This document shows positions 25,896 through 35,500 of a stretch of DNA of 55,422 bases, piece after piece. Location of the stretch: NCBI GenBank assembly GCA_002411015.1, contig DHPY01000065.1:1-55422 (forward strand), in the 5' to 3' direction. Numbering within the stretch: position 1 is the first letter of the stretch; every line of letters begins with the position of its first letter. This DNA comes from Armatimonadetes bacterium UBA5352 (lineage in GTDB: Bacteria > Armatimonadota > Zipacnadia > Zipacnadales > UBA5352). The notes beneath the pieces are model-generated. The model ran no database searches. It was given only the letters and a program-made list of their open reading frames with translations, and was not told where the DNA came from. The translations under genes and the position numbers were made by a program.

Positions 25896-26368
25896 CTGGC
25901 CGCCTCCTTAGCGCGGAAGAACCGCCCGCGGCTCGCGCCGGTCTCGTCGCAGTACTCCAGCAGTTCGTAGCGCCACGGGCTGCCCTCGCAGATCGCCTCG
26001 TTGGTGCAGCGAATAGTCTCGCGCCACAGCGGCGACACACGGTAGCCCTGGGCGCGCATGTGCGTGACGGCCGGGCAGGCGGTTACCTGCACGAGCAGCT
26101 CATCCTCGCGCAGGTCGAGGCGCACTTCGCCGCCCTCGGCGGCACAGACCCGCCGAAGGCGATCGGCGATGGCCGGGAGGCCTCGTCCCGCAAGCTCCTC
26201 GCGCAGCGGAGCGTAGTAGGCGCGTGCGAAGCGATGCAGGTACTCCCGCACCGCTTCTTCGCCGAAGCGCTCCTCGAGGTAGATCAGCGCGTTGGAGAGC
26301 GCGCCGTGGAAGTCCCTGTGCAGGTACTCGTTATCAGAGGCCATTCGCTCCATGACTTCTCGGGGCAT
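25892..26368 (-). CDS. Small protein, likely distant paralogue of its overlapping neighbour
   Basis: 158 aa, soluble. N-terminal helices (SNALIYLEERFGEEAVREYLHRFARAYYAPLREEL) are followed by a strand-rich part with ACPAVTHMRAQGY, RCTNEAICEG and YCDETGASRGRF. The CP motif, later cysteines and closing R-x-R-F resemble the pattern in the gene downstream, with which it overlaps by 4 nt. The two probably act as a heteromeric pair. ATG 26368 has GGAG ~10 nt upstream. No confident family. Confidence 0.75.
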   Translation of the reverse strand: MPREVMERMASDNEYLHRDFHGALSNALIYLEERFGEEAVREYLHRFARAYYAPLREELAGRGLPAIADRLRRVCAAEGGEVRLDLREDELLVQVTACPAVTHMRAQGYRVSPLWRETIRCTNEAICEGSPWRYELLEYCDETGASRGRFFRAKEAAR

Positions 26369-26384
26369 CAGGCAGCCACTCCAC

Positions 26385-27155
26385 TCAGATGGCCGGATAG
26401 TCTATCTCGTCCATCGAGGTCATCGCGTAGGAATCGGTGCTGTCATCCCACTGCAGCGTCACGACGTAGACGTACTCGGAGTCCGGCGGGCCGAGTGAGA
26501 CCGTTACGCGATGCCAGTCCTCGCTGTGGCTGTCCACTCGCGCGACCCAGTCCGGCTGCTCGATGTAGCCGCGGGCGGCCTGCTTCGCGGCTTCCTCACC
26601 GGGCGAGGAGCTCTCCGGCGCCTGCCTCTGCGCGCCATCAAATCCGATAGGGCCTTCATCAAGCATTTTGTAGCCGCCGGCCTCGGCATCCCACTGCAGC
26701 TCAACCCAGGTTGTCATCTCCTCCGACCCTGGTGGCGCCATCAGCAGCCTGACCCGGCTCCAGTCCTCGCTGTTGTCATCGAGGCTGACGGTCCAGTCGG
26801 GGCGCTGGGATCCGGCCCAGGCCAGTGCGGCCTCCGAGCCGGGGCCAAAGAGACCGGTCGCCGGGCCGGGCTCCTCGATCTCATTGACGGGGGTCGGCCC
26901 CTTCTCGCCGCCGAAGATGGACCATGTGAAGCCGCCGATGACGCCGAGCATGACCAGGGCGACGAGCAGGCAGCCGCAGCCCACCAGGCCGATGACCAGG
27001 CACATGGAGCGTGACGAGCGCGCGGAGCCGCGGAGATCATCCGAAGCCGTCGCCAGGTAGCTCGCTGCCTGCGGTGAGGCGGGCGCGGTGTGCAGGTCCA
27101 TCGTGTCTGGCTGCTCGCGCCCGACCTCGGGCACATTGTCTCCACCATCAACCAT
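26385..27155 (-). CDS. Membrane-anchored protein with two tandem repeats
   Basis: 256 aa. Cytoplasmic N-terminus, one membrane helix (~51-76, CLVIGLVGCGCLLVALVMLGV), then an outside part built from two ~65-residue repeats. Repeat 1 runs EAALAWAGSQRPDWTVSLDD to YKMLDEGPI; repeat 2 runs EAAKQAARGYIEQPDWVARV to SYAMTSMDEI. Shared positions include PDW, SEDW-RV, P-GSE/P-DSE, W-V-LQWD and Y-M. The repeats are not recognised as a named domain. ATG 27155 is preceded by AGGGGG 8 nt upstream. It precedes the two small cysteine-containing genes on the same strand (17-nt gap). Confidence 0.8.
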   Translation of the reverse strand: MVDGGDNVPEVGREQPDTMDLHTAPASPQAASYLATASDDLRGSARSSRSMCLVIGLVGCGCLLVALVMLGVIGGFTWSIFGGEKGPTPVNEIEEPGPATGLFGPGSEAALAWAGSQRPDWTVSLDDNSEDWSRVRLLMAPPGSEEMTTWVELQWDAEAGGYKMLDEGPIGFDGAQRQAPESSSPGEEAAKQAARGYIEQPDWVARVDSHSEDWHRVTVSLGPPDSEYVYVVTLQWDDSTDSYAMTSMDEIDYPAI

Positions 27156-27382
27156 CGCACAGCCCCCTGTCGCGTACGCGGGCTCACCCCGCAGGTGTCT
27201 TCTACACGCAGGGGCGGTTCACCTGTATACGGCGGTGGCACGACAGGGGGCGGCCACGGAGCTTCCTCAGGATGCCCGCTCCCGCGGCGGGGCATCCGGC
27301 TTCCGCCGGCAGGCGGGGCGCCAGGAGGTGGTGCGTGCGCCACCCGGATGATGCGCGCCAATATCAGCGCGGGCCAGCCGCT
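27156..27382. other. Non-coding stretch, no supportable gene
   Basis: 227 bp between the membrane-protein gene and the frameshifted small gene. The minus strand has an open Pro-rich frame but no start codon or ribosome site. Nothing else recognisable. Confidence 0.4.
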
Positions 27383-27665
27383 CTACACGACCACTCCTGA
27401 GTTGACCAGCCAGGGCCGACGCTCTACGTCCACCGCCAGACGAGCAAGCCGTGCGCGCCGCTGCCGGCTGGGGGCCGGTGCGAGGGGCTCATCGAGCAGT
27501 TCCGGCAGAGCCAGCATGCGGCTCTCGATCGCGTCGAGCACGCGCCCCTCGATGGCGGGCAGCCACTCCGCGTTCGTGGCGGGCAGGTCCACGCGCTGGA
27601 AGCCTCTCCCCCACCAGCGCCTGGAGATCACGCGCCCATGCGGCGACCGTGTTGCCCTCGGCCAT
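27383..27665 (-). pseudogene. Small gene with apparent frameshift, downstream of heparinase-like gene
   Basis: An ATG at 27665 lies 2 nt after the stop of the heparinase-like gene with GGGTGG just upstream, a position typical of a coupled operon gene. Its frame reads MAEGNTVAAWARDLQALVGE and on, then degenerates into an Arg-rich stretch and stops. A different frame picks up protein-like sequence (DLPATNAEWLPAIEGRVLD...RRPWLVNSGVVV) that ends at 27383. Switching frames by one base near 27590-27605 gives ~94 plausible residues. Either a real frameshift mutation, an assembly error or programmed frameshifting. Product not recognised. Confidence 0.35.
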
Positions 27666-27667
27666 GC

Positions 27668-30541
27668 CTATCCACCCGCGAGCGAGGTCGCGTCACAGGA
27701 GTAGCTGCCGGTGACGGCGCCCGCGGCGTCGCGGCGGATGATCGCCACCTCAGCGCGCGTGGATGCGTCTCGGGCCCGGACCTCCCCGGCATCGCCAAGC
27801 CGCCAGAGCACCAGCGCGCTCTCATCGGGCCAGGTGAGGCGCACCGCCGCACCGCCCTCGGCCTCAACGACCTCGGCTCGCGGGATACGATCGCTCTCGC
27901 CACTGCGATAGGCCGCAAGAACAGCGAGGAAGATCGCGCTGGCGGCGGGCTCCGTGGTCTCGGCAGTGAAGTGGAACTGGTCGGGCGCCTCGCGCTCAGG
28001 CGCGACCGGGAAGCCGCTGACCTGCGTGAGCCGCAGGCCCTGTGGCTGGAGGAACTGCGCGTGAAGGCGCGCATCGCCGGAGGAGACCGTGACGGTCTGC
28101 GCGCCCTCATCAAGCGCCATCTCGTTGCGCGCGTGCAGCAGCCACTGGTAGGTCGCGGGCGCGGCGGCCTCGAGTTCATCGCAGATTACGAAGATATCTG
28201 GCCGGATGAAGAGCACCCGGCGCAGGAAGCGCTTCAGCCGGCCACCGTAGGCCTCAGTGGCGTCACCGGAGGTGTATGCGTACTCCTCCTGCGTGTCGAA
28301 CTGGACGATCCGCCCGCGGGAGGACGGGCTGCGCTTCACCTGTCCCTCGCCGTTGACGAGGATCGAGTTGTGCGCCTTCGTGTCCCAGGTCCACTGCGAG
28401 TGGTGCGGCGACCCATAGAGCTGGTAGTAGCCGGAACTGATCGCCAGCGCCTCGCCGAAGGCGCCGATCGCGATGGCGTTCTGCGAGGCGTGTGAGTGGC
28501 TGACCGCGCCGTAGGGGCTCGATCGCATCAGCAGATACACGTCGCTGGCCGGGTCGGCGAGGTCCGAGTGCATGGTGGCCAGGCCGATGTCGGGGAAGAC
28601 GCGGCCCTGCGGGATGTCGCTCGGCGGGGTGGCGACGAGGTCGGGATCGTAGTAACCGAACTCCCCGGCCTGGGAGCCGTGGTCGGCGCCAAGCTGCTCG
28701 GCGTACCAGCGCCAGTAGCCGTTCTGGTAGAGCGTCGCCCAGCGGTAGAGGATGCTGCCATCGCCGCGCGTGGTCGAGCCCTCATGGCCATCGCCGAAGG
28801 GGCGCATCTTCGCGCCGACCGGCACCGCGTAGAGGCCGAACCAGCCGTTGTTCGCGCAGAATGGCTTGTTCTTGAACGGGACGCCGATGCTGTCGAGCAG
28901 CAGCAGGGGCGGCTGGAGCATCCCGATGTAGGCGTTCCAGTAGCCCGGGCCCTCCGCCCAGCCGCCATCGGGGTTGCCCCACGCCGGGTAGACCGACCAG
29001 AGCAGCCGGAGTGTGTAGTCGAGCCAGTCCTTCGCCTCGGGCACCTCATGGGCGAGGATGATCGAGCCCTCGATGATGAAGCCGATCATCCGGCCGGGGT
29101 GGGAGGAGTAGGGGCGGCTCTCGAAGGGCATCCGCCGGTGCAGCTCGTTGATCTGCTGCATCCGCCGCGCGAGGACGGTGCGGCAGGTCTCGCGCTCCCC
29201 ATCGCTCAGAAGCTCGTAGATCCAGTCGTAGGTGCGCGGGCCGCGCATGGCGATGTCCATCGCGGCCTCGTCGTTGCTCCAGACGCTCGTGGGGCCGTCG
29301 GGCCCCCACGACATGAGGTGCATCAGCCGCCGCTTCGCCTCCGCGCCGAACCGCTCATCGCCGGTGAGCACCCATGCGTTCGCGCAGACCTCCATCTGCG
29401 CGGTGAACGGCCGCATGGTGTCGAAGCTCTCCTTGTAGGCGCGGGCGTGCTGGAGGCCGTCGCTCGGGAGGTAGTCCGGCTCCGGGTAGAGGTCGCCGCC
29501 GAGGTAGCGCTCCGCCGCGGCGAGCACATCGGCGGCGATACGCCCATACTCCTTCTCCTCGCTCACCTTGCGCCGAAGTTCCGCGAGTTCATCAAGCCTA
29601 TAGTAGGCCCGCGGGTGGACCTTCGGGATCGCGCGCATGACGTCGTCCATGCGAGGCAGCGGGAACTCAACCGCGTCTTCGGGCACAGTGAACTGCCGGG
29701 TGCGGCTGAAGATCGTGCCCTGGTCGGTGGTGAAGCCGAACCGCCACGCCCAAACGCCCGGCGCAATCGTGGTGTGCGGGGTGTAGACCGTGGAGGGCCA
29801 GTCGGTCACGGTAACTGCGTCGGGCCCATTGAACTCGCCATTCGGCGCGTACTGGAGCACCCACTTATCGTGGAAGTCCACCGGGAGCCAGACGAACGCC
29901 GGCGGGTTGGTGGGGCTTACTGAGTCCGCCGCGGGCGAGTAGTTGACTTCGCCCTCCGCGGGCTCGCGGTCGAGACGCCGCGCCGCCATCCTCGCGACCT
30001 CCTGAGAGGTGGCCTCGCGGATCTCCACGCGATCCCACCAGACGGTGCCGATGCCGAAGAAGTTGAACAACTCCGGCGCCACCGCCTCGGCCTCAGGTGG
30101 GGCCACGAAGACTTCCTCGAAGCTCGCCCAGTCCTCCGATGCCTCGAGTGGCAGGCGCACGTCGCTCACGAAGTCCCAGCCAGCTTCGCCGCGGAGCCAT
30201 GTGAGCCGAAGCATGGCGCCGCTGCCGATGACGCCTTCGGTGCGGTAGACGCCGCTCACATGCAGGGCCGTCATGCCACGAAGCTGCAGGCGCTGCTGCC
30301 ACGCCCCGCGCTGCTCGGCGGACTCAACGACGATCCCGACAGCACCTGAGCCGTCCTGGCCGCCCCGGGGCGCGTAGACGGGCTTTCCGCCGGTGCCGAA
30401 ATCAACGAACTTCCACTCCGCGGGAGCGTCCCCGTTCGCGTTGGGGAGGAATGTGGTATTGGTCAGGCCAGTCTCCTGAGCAAGCGCACAGGACGCGACG
30501 CTACTGATGAGCACAAGCGGCAGCAGCCGGTAGCGCAGCAT
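27668..30541 (-). CDS. Secreted heparinase II/III-like polysaccharide lyase (DUF4962)
   Basis: 957 aa from ATG 30541 (GAGG 9 nt upstream). Signal peptide LLPLVLISSVASCALAQ. A jelly-roll N-terminal region follows, then the DUF4962 part (NPPAFVWLPVDFHDKWVLQY, ~215-320) and an alpha/alpha toroid (~340-650; HPRAYYRLDEL, PYSSHPGRMIGFIIEG, WAEGPGYWNAYIGM). The C-terminal anti-parallel beta-sheet domain carries SHSHASQNAIAIGAFGEALA and AHNSILVNGEGQ, the heparinase II/III motif with catalytic Tyr/His candidates. Such enzymes cleave uronic-acid-containing polysaccharides by beta-elimination. It is followed by the TIM-barrel neighbour's substrate-handling genes. Confidence 0.9.
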   Translation of the reverse strand: MLRYRLLPLVLISSVASCALAQETGLTNTTFLPNANGDAPAEWKFVDFGTGGKPVYAPRGGQDGSGAVGIVVESAEQRGAWQQRLQLRGMTALHVSGVYRTEGVIGSGAMLRLTWLRGEAGWDFVSDVRLPLEASEDWASFEEVFVAPPEAEAVAPELFNFFGIGTVWWDRVEIREATSQEVARMAARRLDREPAEGEVNYSPAADSVSPTNPPAFVWLPVDFHDKWVLQYAPNGEFNGPDAVTVTDWPSTVYTPHTTIAPGVWAWRFGFTTDQGTIFSRTRQFTVPEDAVEFPLPRMDDVMRAIPKVHPRAYYRLDELAELRRKVSEEKEYGRIAADVLAAAERYLGGDLYPEPDYLPSDGLQHARAYKESFDTMRPFTAQMEVCANAWVLTGDERFGAEAKRRLMHLMSWGPDGPTSVWSNDEAAMDIAMRGPRTYDWIYELLSDGERETCRTVLARRMQQINELHRRMPFESRPYSSHPGRMIGFIIEGSIILAHEVPEAKDWLDYTLRLLWSVYPAWGNPDGGWAEGPGYWNAYIGMLQPPLLLLDSIGVPFKNKPFCANNGWFGLYAVPVGAKMRPFGDGHEGSTTRGDGSILYRWATLYQNGYWRWYAEQLGADHGSQAGEFGYYDPDLVATPPSDIPQGRVFPDIGLATMHSDLADPASDVYLLMRSSPYGAVSHSHASQNAIAIGAFGEALAISSGYYQLYGSPHHSQWTWDTKAHNSILVNGEGQVKRSPSSRGRIVQFDTQEEYAYTSGDATEAYGGRLKRFLRRVLFIRPDIFVICDELEAAAPATYQWLLHARNEMALDEGAQTVTVSSGDARLHAQFLQPQGLRLTQVSGFPVAPEREAPDQFHFTAETTEPAASAIFLAVLAAYRSGESDRIPRAEVVEAEGGAAVRLTWPDESALVLWRLGDAGEVRARDASTRAEVAIIRRDAAGAVTGSYSCDATSLAGG

Positions 30542-30566
30542 GGTCGGCACCTCGCTTCGACGAGGG

Positions 30567-32414
30567 TCATCGGGCGATCCGCAGCACCCGCCAGCCGGCG
30601 GGGGGGATCGTGAGGCGGCCGATCTCATCCACCTCGCCCAGATCCCGTCCGCTGAGCATGTCCGTGGCGCGCCCCTCCCCCTCAATCGCCACCTCACAGA
30701 TATCCTCAAGCTCCCAACTTGCCACCATCAGCAGCAGATCGCCGCCCTCAAGCTCGTAGACGCGTCCCACCGCGCGCTCCGAGTACACCTGCACCGGTGC
30801 GTCGATCAGAGGGAGCAACTGCTGGCCGAGCGTCGTGCGGAACTCCCGCCACTGCTCGTCGGCGTAGCGCTGCTGTCGGTAGCCCTGGCGCGCCCGGTTG
30901 TGCCAGATCAGCGGGTCGCAGCCGCTCGCGATCATCCCGCGGACCGGCAGGCAGTCGCCGGCTGAGTAGACCCGCAGCCCTCGGTGCGCGATGGCGTCCT
31001 CGATAACCTCAAGCACCTCTTCGGGCAGCCATCGCACCGCAGGCAGGACGAGGCCCTTGAGCCCGCGGAGTCGCGCCGGAGTGATCTCGTCCTCCATCAC
31101 CGCCTGGAAGGGCAGGTTGCAGCGCTCCATCGCGTACGCCAGGCCCTCCCACGCATGGAGATGCACCCATCGCTCCGATGTCTCCTGCTTCCACGGCTGC
31201 TCCATCGTCTCGGTGGTGGTGGAGTAGAGCAGCCCGATAGTGGCCGGAACCGGTTTCCTGCGGGTCAGCGCGTCCTCGATGCGGACGATGTCGCGATAGA
31301 CCTCAGCCAGCGAGTCAAGCGCCTCCGGGTAGGAGGGCAACGTGGCGGCGGAGGCCCAGTAGCAGATGCTGTTCGCGCCTTCGGTGAGCGTCACCCGGGC
31401 CATCCGCTCGATCTCGGCAGGGCTCATGTACTGGATGCGTGTGTAGACGGAGGCATAGGGGCCCTCGCAGTCAATCAGCATCTTGGGCGACTGCGCGGTG
31501 ATGTGCGCGCCGGTCGCCCAGGGCTGCAGGCCGCTCTCATTTGCCTCAGGCACGCGCGATAGCGGGAAGCTCTGGAAGATCCCCCAGTGGCGCGGCTGGA
31601 TGCGCTCGATCCGCTGGAGCAGGCCGCTGTTTCCGAGCACGCTCTCCTCCCGCGCGACACGCACGTTCAGGAAGCGCCCGTAGAAGTACGAGTCGGACGG
31701 GATCGTCAGCATCAGCAGGTCATCGGAGACCGATCTCACCGCCTCCGACTGCGCCCGAAGGTAGATCTGCCAGCTCTCCTGCTGGAACTTCTCCCAGAGC
31801 AGGATCGGGTCGTCGGCGCGCAGGTGGCGGATGGGCTTTCGCGGCTCGAAGGCGGGTGGCGGCACACCCTGCGCGGCATCGAACTGCTGGAGGCACTCCG
31901 GGCAGTAGCAGCAGTCTACGCGGACGTGTGTGCCGTCATCGAAGACGAAGCCGCCGAAGGCCGGGTAGGCGGAGAAGGCCTGCGCGATGCTCGCGATCCG
32001 CTCGCGCATGGCATCGAGGAAGCCCTCGCGGCGCAGGCAAGCCATCGGGTGCTCGCGGCCGAAGAAGTCTACGGCGCGGTGCTCCTGCGCGGGGTTCACG
32101 TAGAAGTTGCCCATCAGCAGCACGTGCGTGCCGCTGCCCTCGTAGAGAGAGAGGACTCGCTCCCAGCGCTCACGCTGGGATGCCGCAATCACCGGCCGCC
32201 CGTCCGGCCCTGGCTCGATTGCCGGGGCCGCCGCGTAGAGGTAGTCAACGCCCGCCCGCTCCAGGAGCGCCGGAGCGATCGGGTTGTCGAGGTCGAGCAG
32301 CGTGACCGCGTGATAGCCATCGCTTCGCACGATCGTGTCGCCCTCCAGGGCCGGAGTGCCGAGGATGCTCAGGACAATGACAGCCAGCGGAAGTCGGAAC
32401 AGCCAGGTACGCAC
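30567..32414 (-). CDS. Secreted TIM-barrel glycosidase-like protein
   Basis: 615 aa from the GTG at 32414; the frame also has a TTG 18 nt earlier. Signal sequence LFRLPLAVIVLSILGTPALEG. Barrel-like N-terminal ~350 residues with GGFVFDDGTHVRVDCCYCPECLQQFD: the FDDG strand end plus a Cys-x2-Cys-type cluster is a feature of GH42-like and related barrels. A second domain (~390-480, GLKGLVLPAVRWLPEEVLEVIEDAIAHRG) resembles the GH42 trimerisation/GATase-like fold, followed by a beta-sandwich. Lies 25 nt upstream of the heparinase-like gene on the same strand, suggesting joint glycan use. Exact activity unknown. Confidence 0.82.
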   Translation of the reverse strand: MRTWLFRLPLAVIVLSILGTPALEGDTIVRSDGYHAVTLLDLDNPIAPALLERAGVDYLYAAAPAIEPGPDGRPVIAASQRERWERVLSLYEGSGTHVLLMGNFYVNPAQEHRAVDFFGREHPMACLRREGFLDAMRERIASIAQAFSAYPAFGGFVFDDGTHVRVDCCYCPECLQQFDAAQGVPPPAFEPRKPIRHLRADDPILLWEKFQQESWQIYLRAQSEAVRSVSDDLLMLTIPSDSYFYGRFLNVRVAREESVLGNSGLLQRIERIQPRHWGIFQSFPLSRVPEANESGLQPWATGAHITAQSPKMLIDCEGPYASVYTRIQYMSPAEIERMARVTLTEGANSICYWASAATLPSYPEALDSLAEVYRDIVRIEDALTRRKPVPATIGLLYSTTTETMEQPWKQETSERWVHLHAWEGLAYAMERCNLPFQAVMEDEITPARLRGLKGLVLPAVRWLPEEVLEVIEDAIAHRGLRVYSAGDCLPVRGMIASGCDPLIWHNRARQGYRQQRYADEQWREFRTTLGQQLLPLIDAPVQVYSERAVGRVYELEGGDLLLMVASWELEDICEVAIEGEGRATDMLSGRDLGEVDEIGRLTIPPAGWRVLRIAR

Positions 32415-32513
32415 GTGAACGCCACCCCTCAACCGGCGGTCGGTGGGCAGTGGAGCCTAGTTCCTCTACTCGGACCCGCCACCTCCACGAAAGGAAGTTC
32501 ACCTGCGCGCCGA

Positions 32514-35500
32514 TCAGCCGGCGACCTCTCCGTAGGTCGTGATCCGCGGCACCGTGATCCCATTCTGTTGCGTGCCTACCGAGACGCGGCCGGAATCGAG
32601 CGGCTCCGGATCGGTGTAGCTCATCACCTCGCGGTCCCAGAGGCGCACGCTGATCGTCGGGCCAGTCTTCACGAGCGTCACGAGCAGCCAGTTGTTATGC
32701 AGCTCCCCCGTGGGAATGCGCCACGTGGTATTCGTGACCACCGGCTCGCCATTGCGCAGGATCGCGGACCAGGTGTTGTTCTTCGCGCCAAGCACCACGT
32801 GGTAGCCGTTGCCCTCGTTGTCCTCGCAGACGCCGAAGTGCAGGTCGCGCAGCTCCTCGTAGAACTCCTTCGGGTTGCTGGGCTTGGGCATCATCTTCGT
32901 GCCAACGTAGATGTCCGCCCGCTGGTCGCCGGTGAAAACCGTCCGGCTGCGCGTCAGCGCCGGTCCGTCCTGGTTCCAGCCCGCGAGCCAGGTCCAACCC
33001 GGTGAGCAGGACCAGCGGTTGGAGATCTCCCACGTGCCGCTCTCCACGCGCCAGTCGGCGGGGGCGTCGCGGAAGGTCCAGGTGCGCACCGCGGAGGTGA
33101 CGACCTCGGCATCGGCCGGGTCAATCTGCGCGCTGTCGCGGCGGAAGCCGACGCGGCGCATCGCCTCAAGCGGCTGCTCATCGGCGAAACTCAGCGCCAC
33201 GCGGCCATCCACGCGGCCGACGATCAGGCTCCCCACGCGCTGCAGGCTCAGGGCCCAGCCACCGACGCCGTGCGACCTCGCCTCGCCCGAAGCGACCTCC
33301 TCACCCGCGCGGCTGAGCGACAGCCCGACCGCACCGCCGGGGGCCTGCTTCGCCCGGAGGGCATAGCCCGAGTCGACGCTGCTGCCATCGCCGATCATCA
33401 GCGTGCCCGCCGTCTCTCCCGAGCCGTTGCCGTGGACGCCGAGGCGAACCTCCACGTCATCCACGAAGAGACCGCGGTGCCACCAGCGGTCGAGATCGTC
33501 CGCGACCGGCTCCCAGCCGCTGCCCGCGCCCGCCCAGGTGTGCAGGTCTATGATCCCCGCGTAGGGCGGCGTCTCAGGATCGGTGGCGAAGTAGTCGTGA
33601 TCGGCGGGCCAGCAGGTGACATCTCGGAAGCGCGCGCGGCCGCCGTCGCAGATCAGCCCAAAGCCGCCATCGGCGAAGGCGTCGTCGGCCACGTCGATGA
33701 CCTGCTGACCGTTGGCCGCCACACGGACCCGCCTGCCACGCATGTCCACCGCGAGGTCATACCAGCGGCCTGCGCCGCCCCCGAGCGGCGCGCTTGCGAG
33801 CACGGTCTCGTCATTGCGCCTGCGCTGAATGACGCTCACCTCAGCGCCACCGCGTGCTCGCTTCAGCGCCAGCAGGTAGTAGTCTCCGGGGCCCTGGTAG
33901 CGCAGCAGCATCCCGGCCATGTTTGCGTCGCCGGGCTGGAGCTTCGCTGAGGCCTGCAGGTCGACGAGCGGCGTAACAGGCGCCATCGCGCGCGCGCTGC
34001 CGGCGGGCTGGAGCGTGACCTCGTCGCCCGCCACGCTGACCGCGCCGCGCTCGGCCAGCCAGGTGCTGCCGGTCATCGGCAGCGGCGCCGCCTCCCACGG
34101 CTCCACCCGCACATCGTCGAAGAACGCGCTCCCGCCGGTGATGCGCAGGCCGACCTGCCCGCGCCCGCGCACCAGCTCATCGGCAACACGCAGAAGCTCC
34201 CGCCCGTCAAGGCTCGCGACTGCATGGCCGCGCGACACGCGAAGCCGCAGGCGATGCCACAGACCGCGCTCCACGGGCGTGTCGTCCGATGCCACGACGC
34301 GCTCGCGACCAGGCTCGTGGCGGATAAGCTCCAGCCTCCCCGCTGCGTTGGTGGCGTCAACCGCCGGCAGGCTCAGGCGCAGCTCAAGGAAGTCATCCTC
34401 CGCCAGTTGATGCGCGACGATCGAGGCGGTCTCGCAGCTCGGGCGCACGGACGCGGAGAGGTCGTAGTCGTCCCAGAACCAGTAGCCTGCGGTGGCGGTA
34501 GCGAGGCCCCCGCTCTCTGCGCGGTAGGCGAACGGGTTTGCGCCCTGCCCCGGCTCGCCCTCGACCTGGAAGAGCTGCCAGCTTCCCTCGGGCGTCTCCC
34601 ATGGGTTGGGGTCGCCCGGGGTGCGCATGAAGTCATCGGTGAAGACCACGGGCGCGCAGCCCTGCAGGAATGCATCGTCCACGCCGCGGATCGCCTGCGT
34701 GCCCGCGAGTGGCGTCAGCGCGGCCGCGAGAACGGCGCGGCCATCGAGGAAGACGGTCACGCTGGTGGGCCGCCGGCGAATGTCAACGCGCGTCCCCTCG
34801 CCGGATGCGACCTTCGCCTCGGCAACCACGGCCTCGCGCCCTGCACTCACATCAACCACGCGCAGCCGTCGGCCGCTGATCTCCAGGCGCTGGTTCCACT
34901 TCGCGTTGAACCACGGCAGCATGACGGTGGCGTTCACTCCGGTCGGGAGCGTTCCGGTGACCACGTAGTCGGCAGGGGCGTCCTCGGGCAGATCGAGCAC
35001 CTCGTACCCCTCCGGCAGCTCCGCGCGCTCCTCGCCACGGGGAGCGGGCCGCGGCATGATCTCCTCGCTCTCAGGCCGCCACTGCACGTTCGGTACCAGG
35101 CGGGCGTCGGCTGGGAGACCTGCGAAGCGCGGCACAAGCACGCCCTCGGTCATGATGTCGAGCGCCGTCAGGATCGCGGGCTCAAACTCCGGACCTCGCA
35201 GCGCCAGCGCGAACGCCACCCGCGGGCCGAAGTGCAGCCACCAGCCCTTGCCATGCCGAATCAGCAGCACAGCGGGGATGCCTGAGCGGCCCCCGGTCAG
35301 CTTCCCGCGATACCTGTCCGGGACATCCTGCTCGGTGTAGTCGGCGAGGACGGTGACGTTGTCCGCGTTGTCCGGGATGATCGCAATGGCCGGGCGGGCG
35401 TAGTTGTTGATCACTCCCGCGGAGCGCATCGCGCGGCTGATGGGGTGGTCATGACCGGCGAAGGTGAGGTTCGGCGAGACCGCCGGGCCCAGCCGCCGGC

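Noticed and set aside
27156..27382. Proline-rich minus-strand frame as an extension of the membrane protein
   Set aside because: It is in another frame than the gene at 26385-27155, whose own ATG has a ribosome site, and it has no start codon with a ribosome site.
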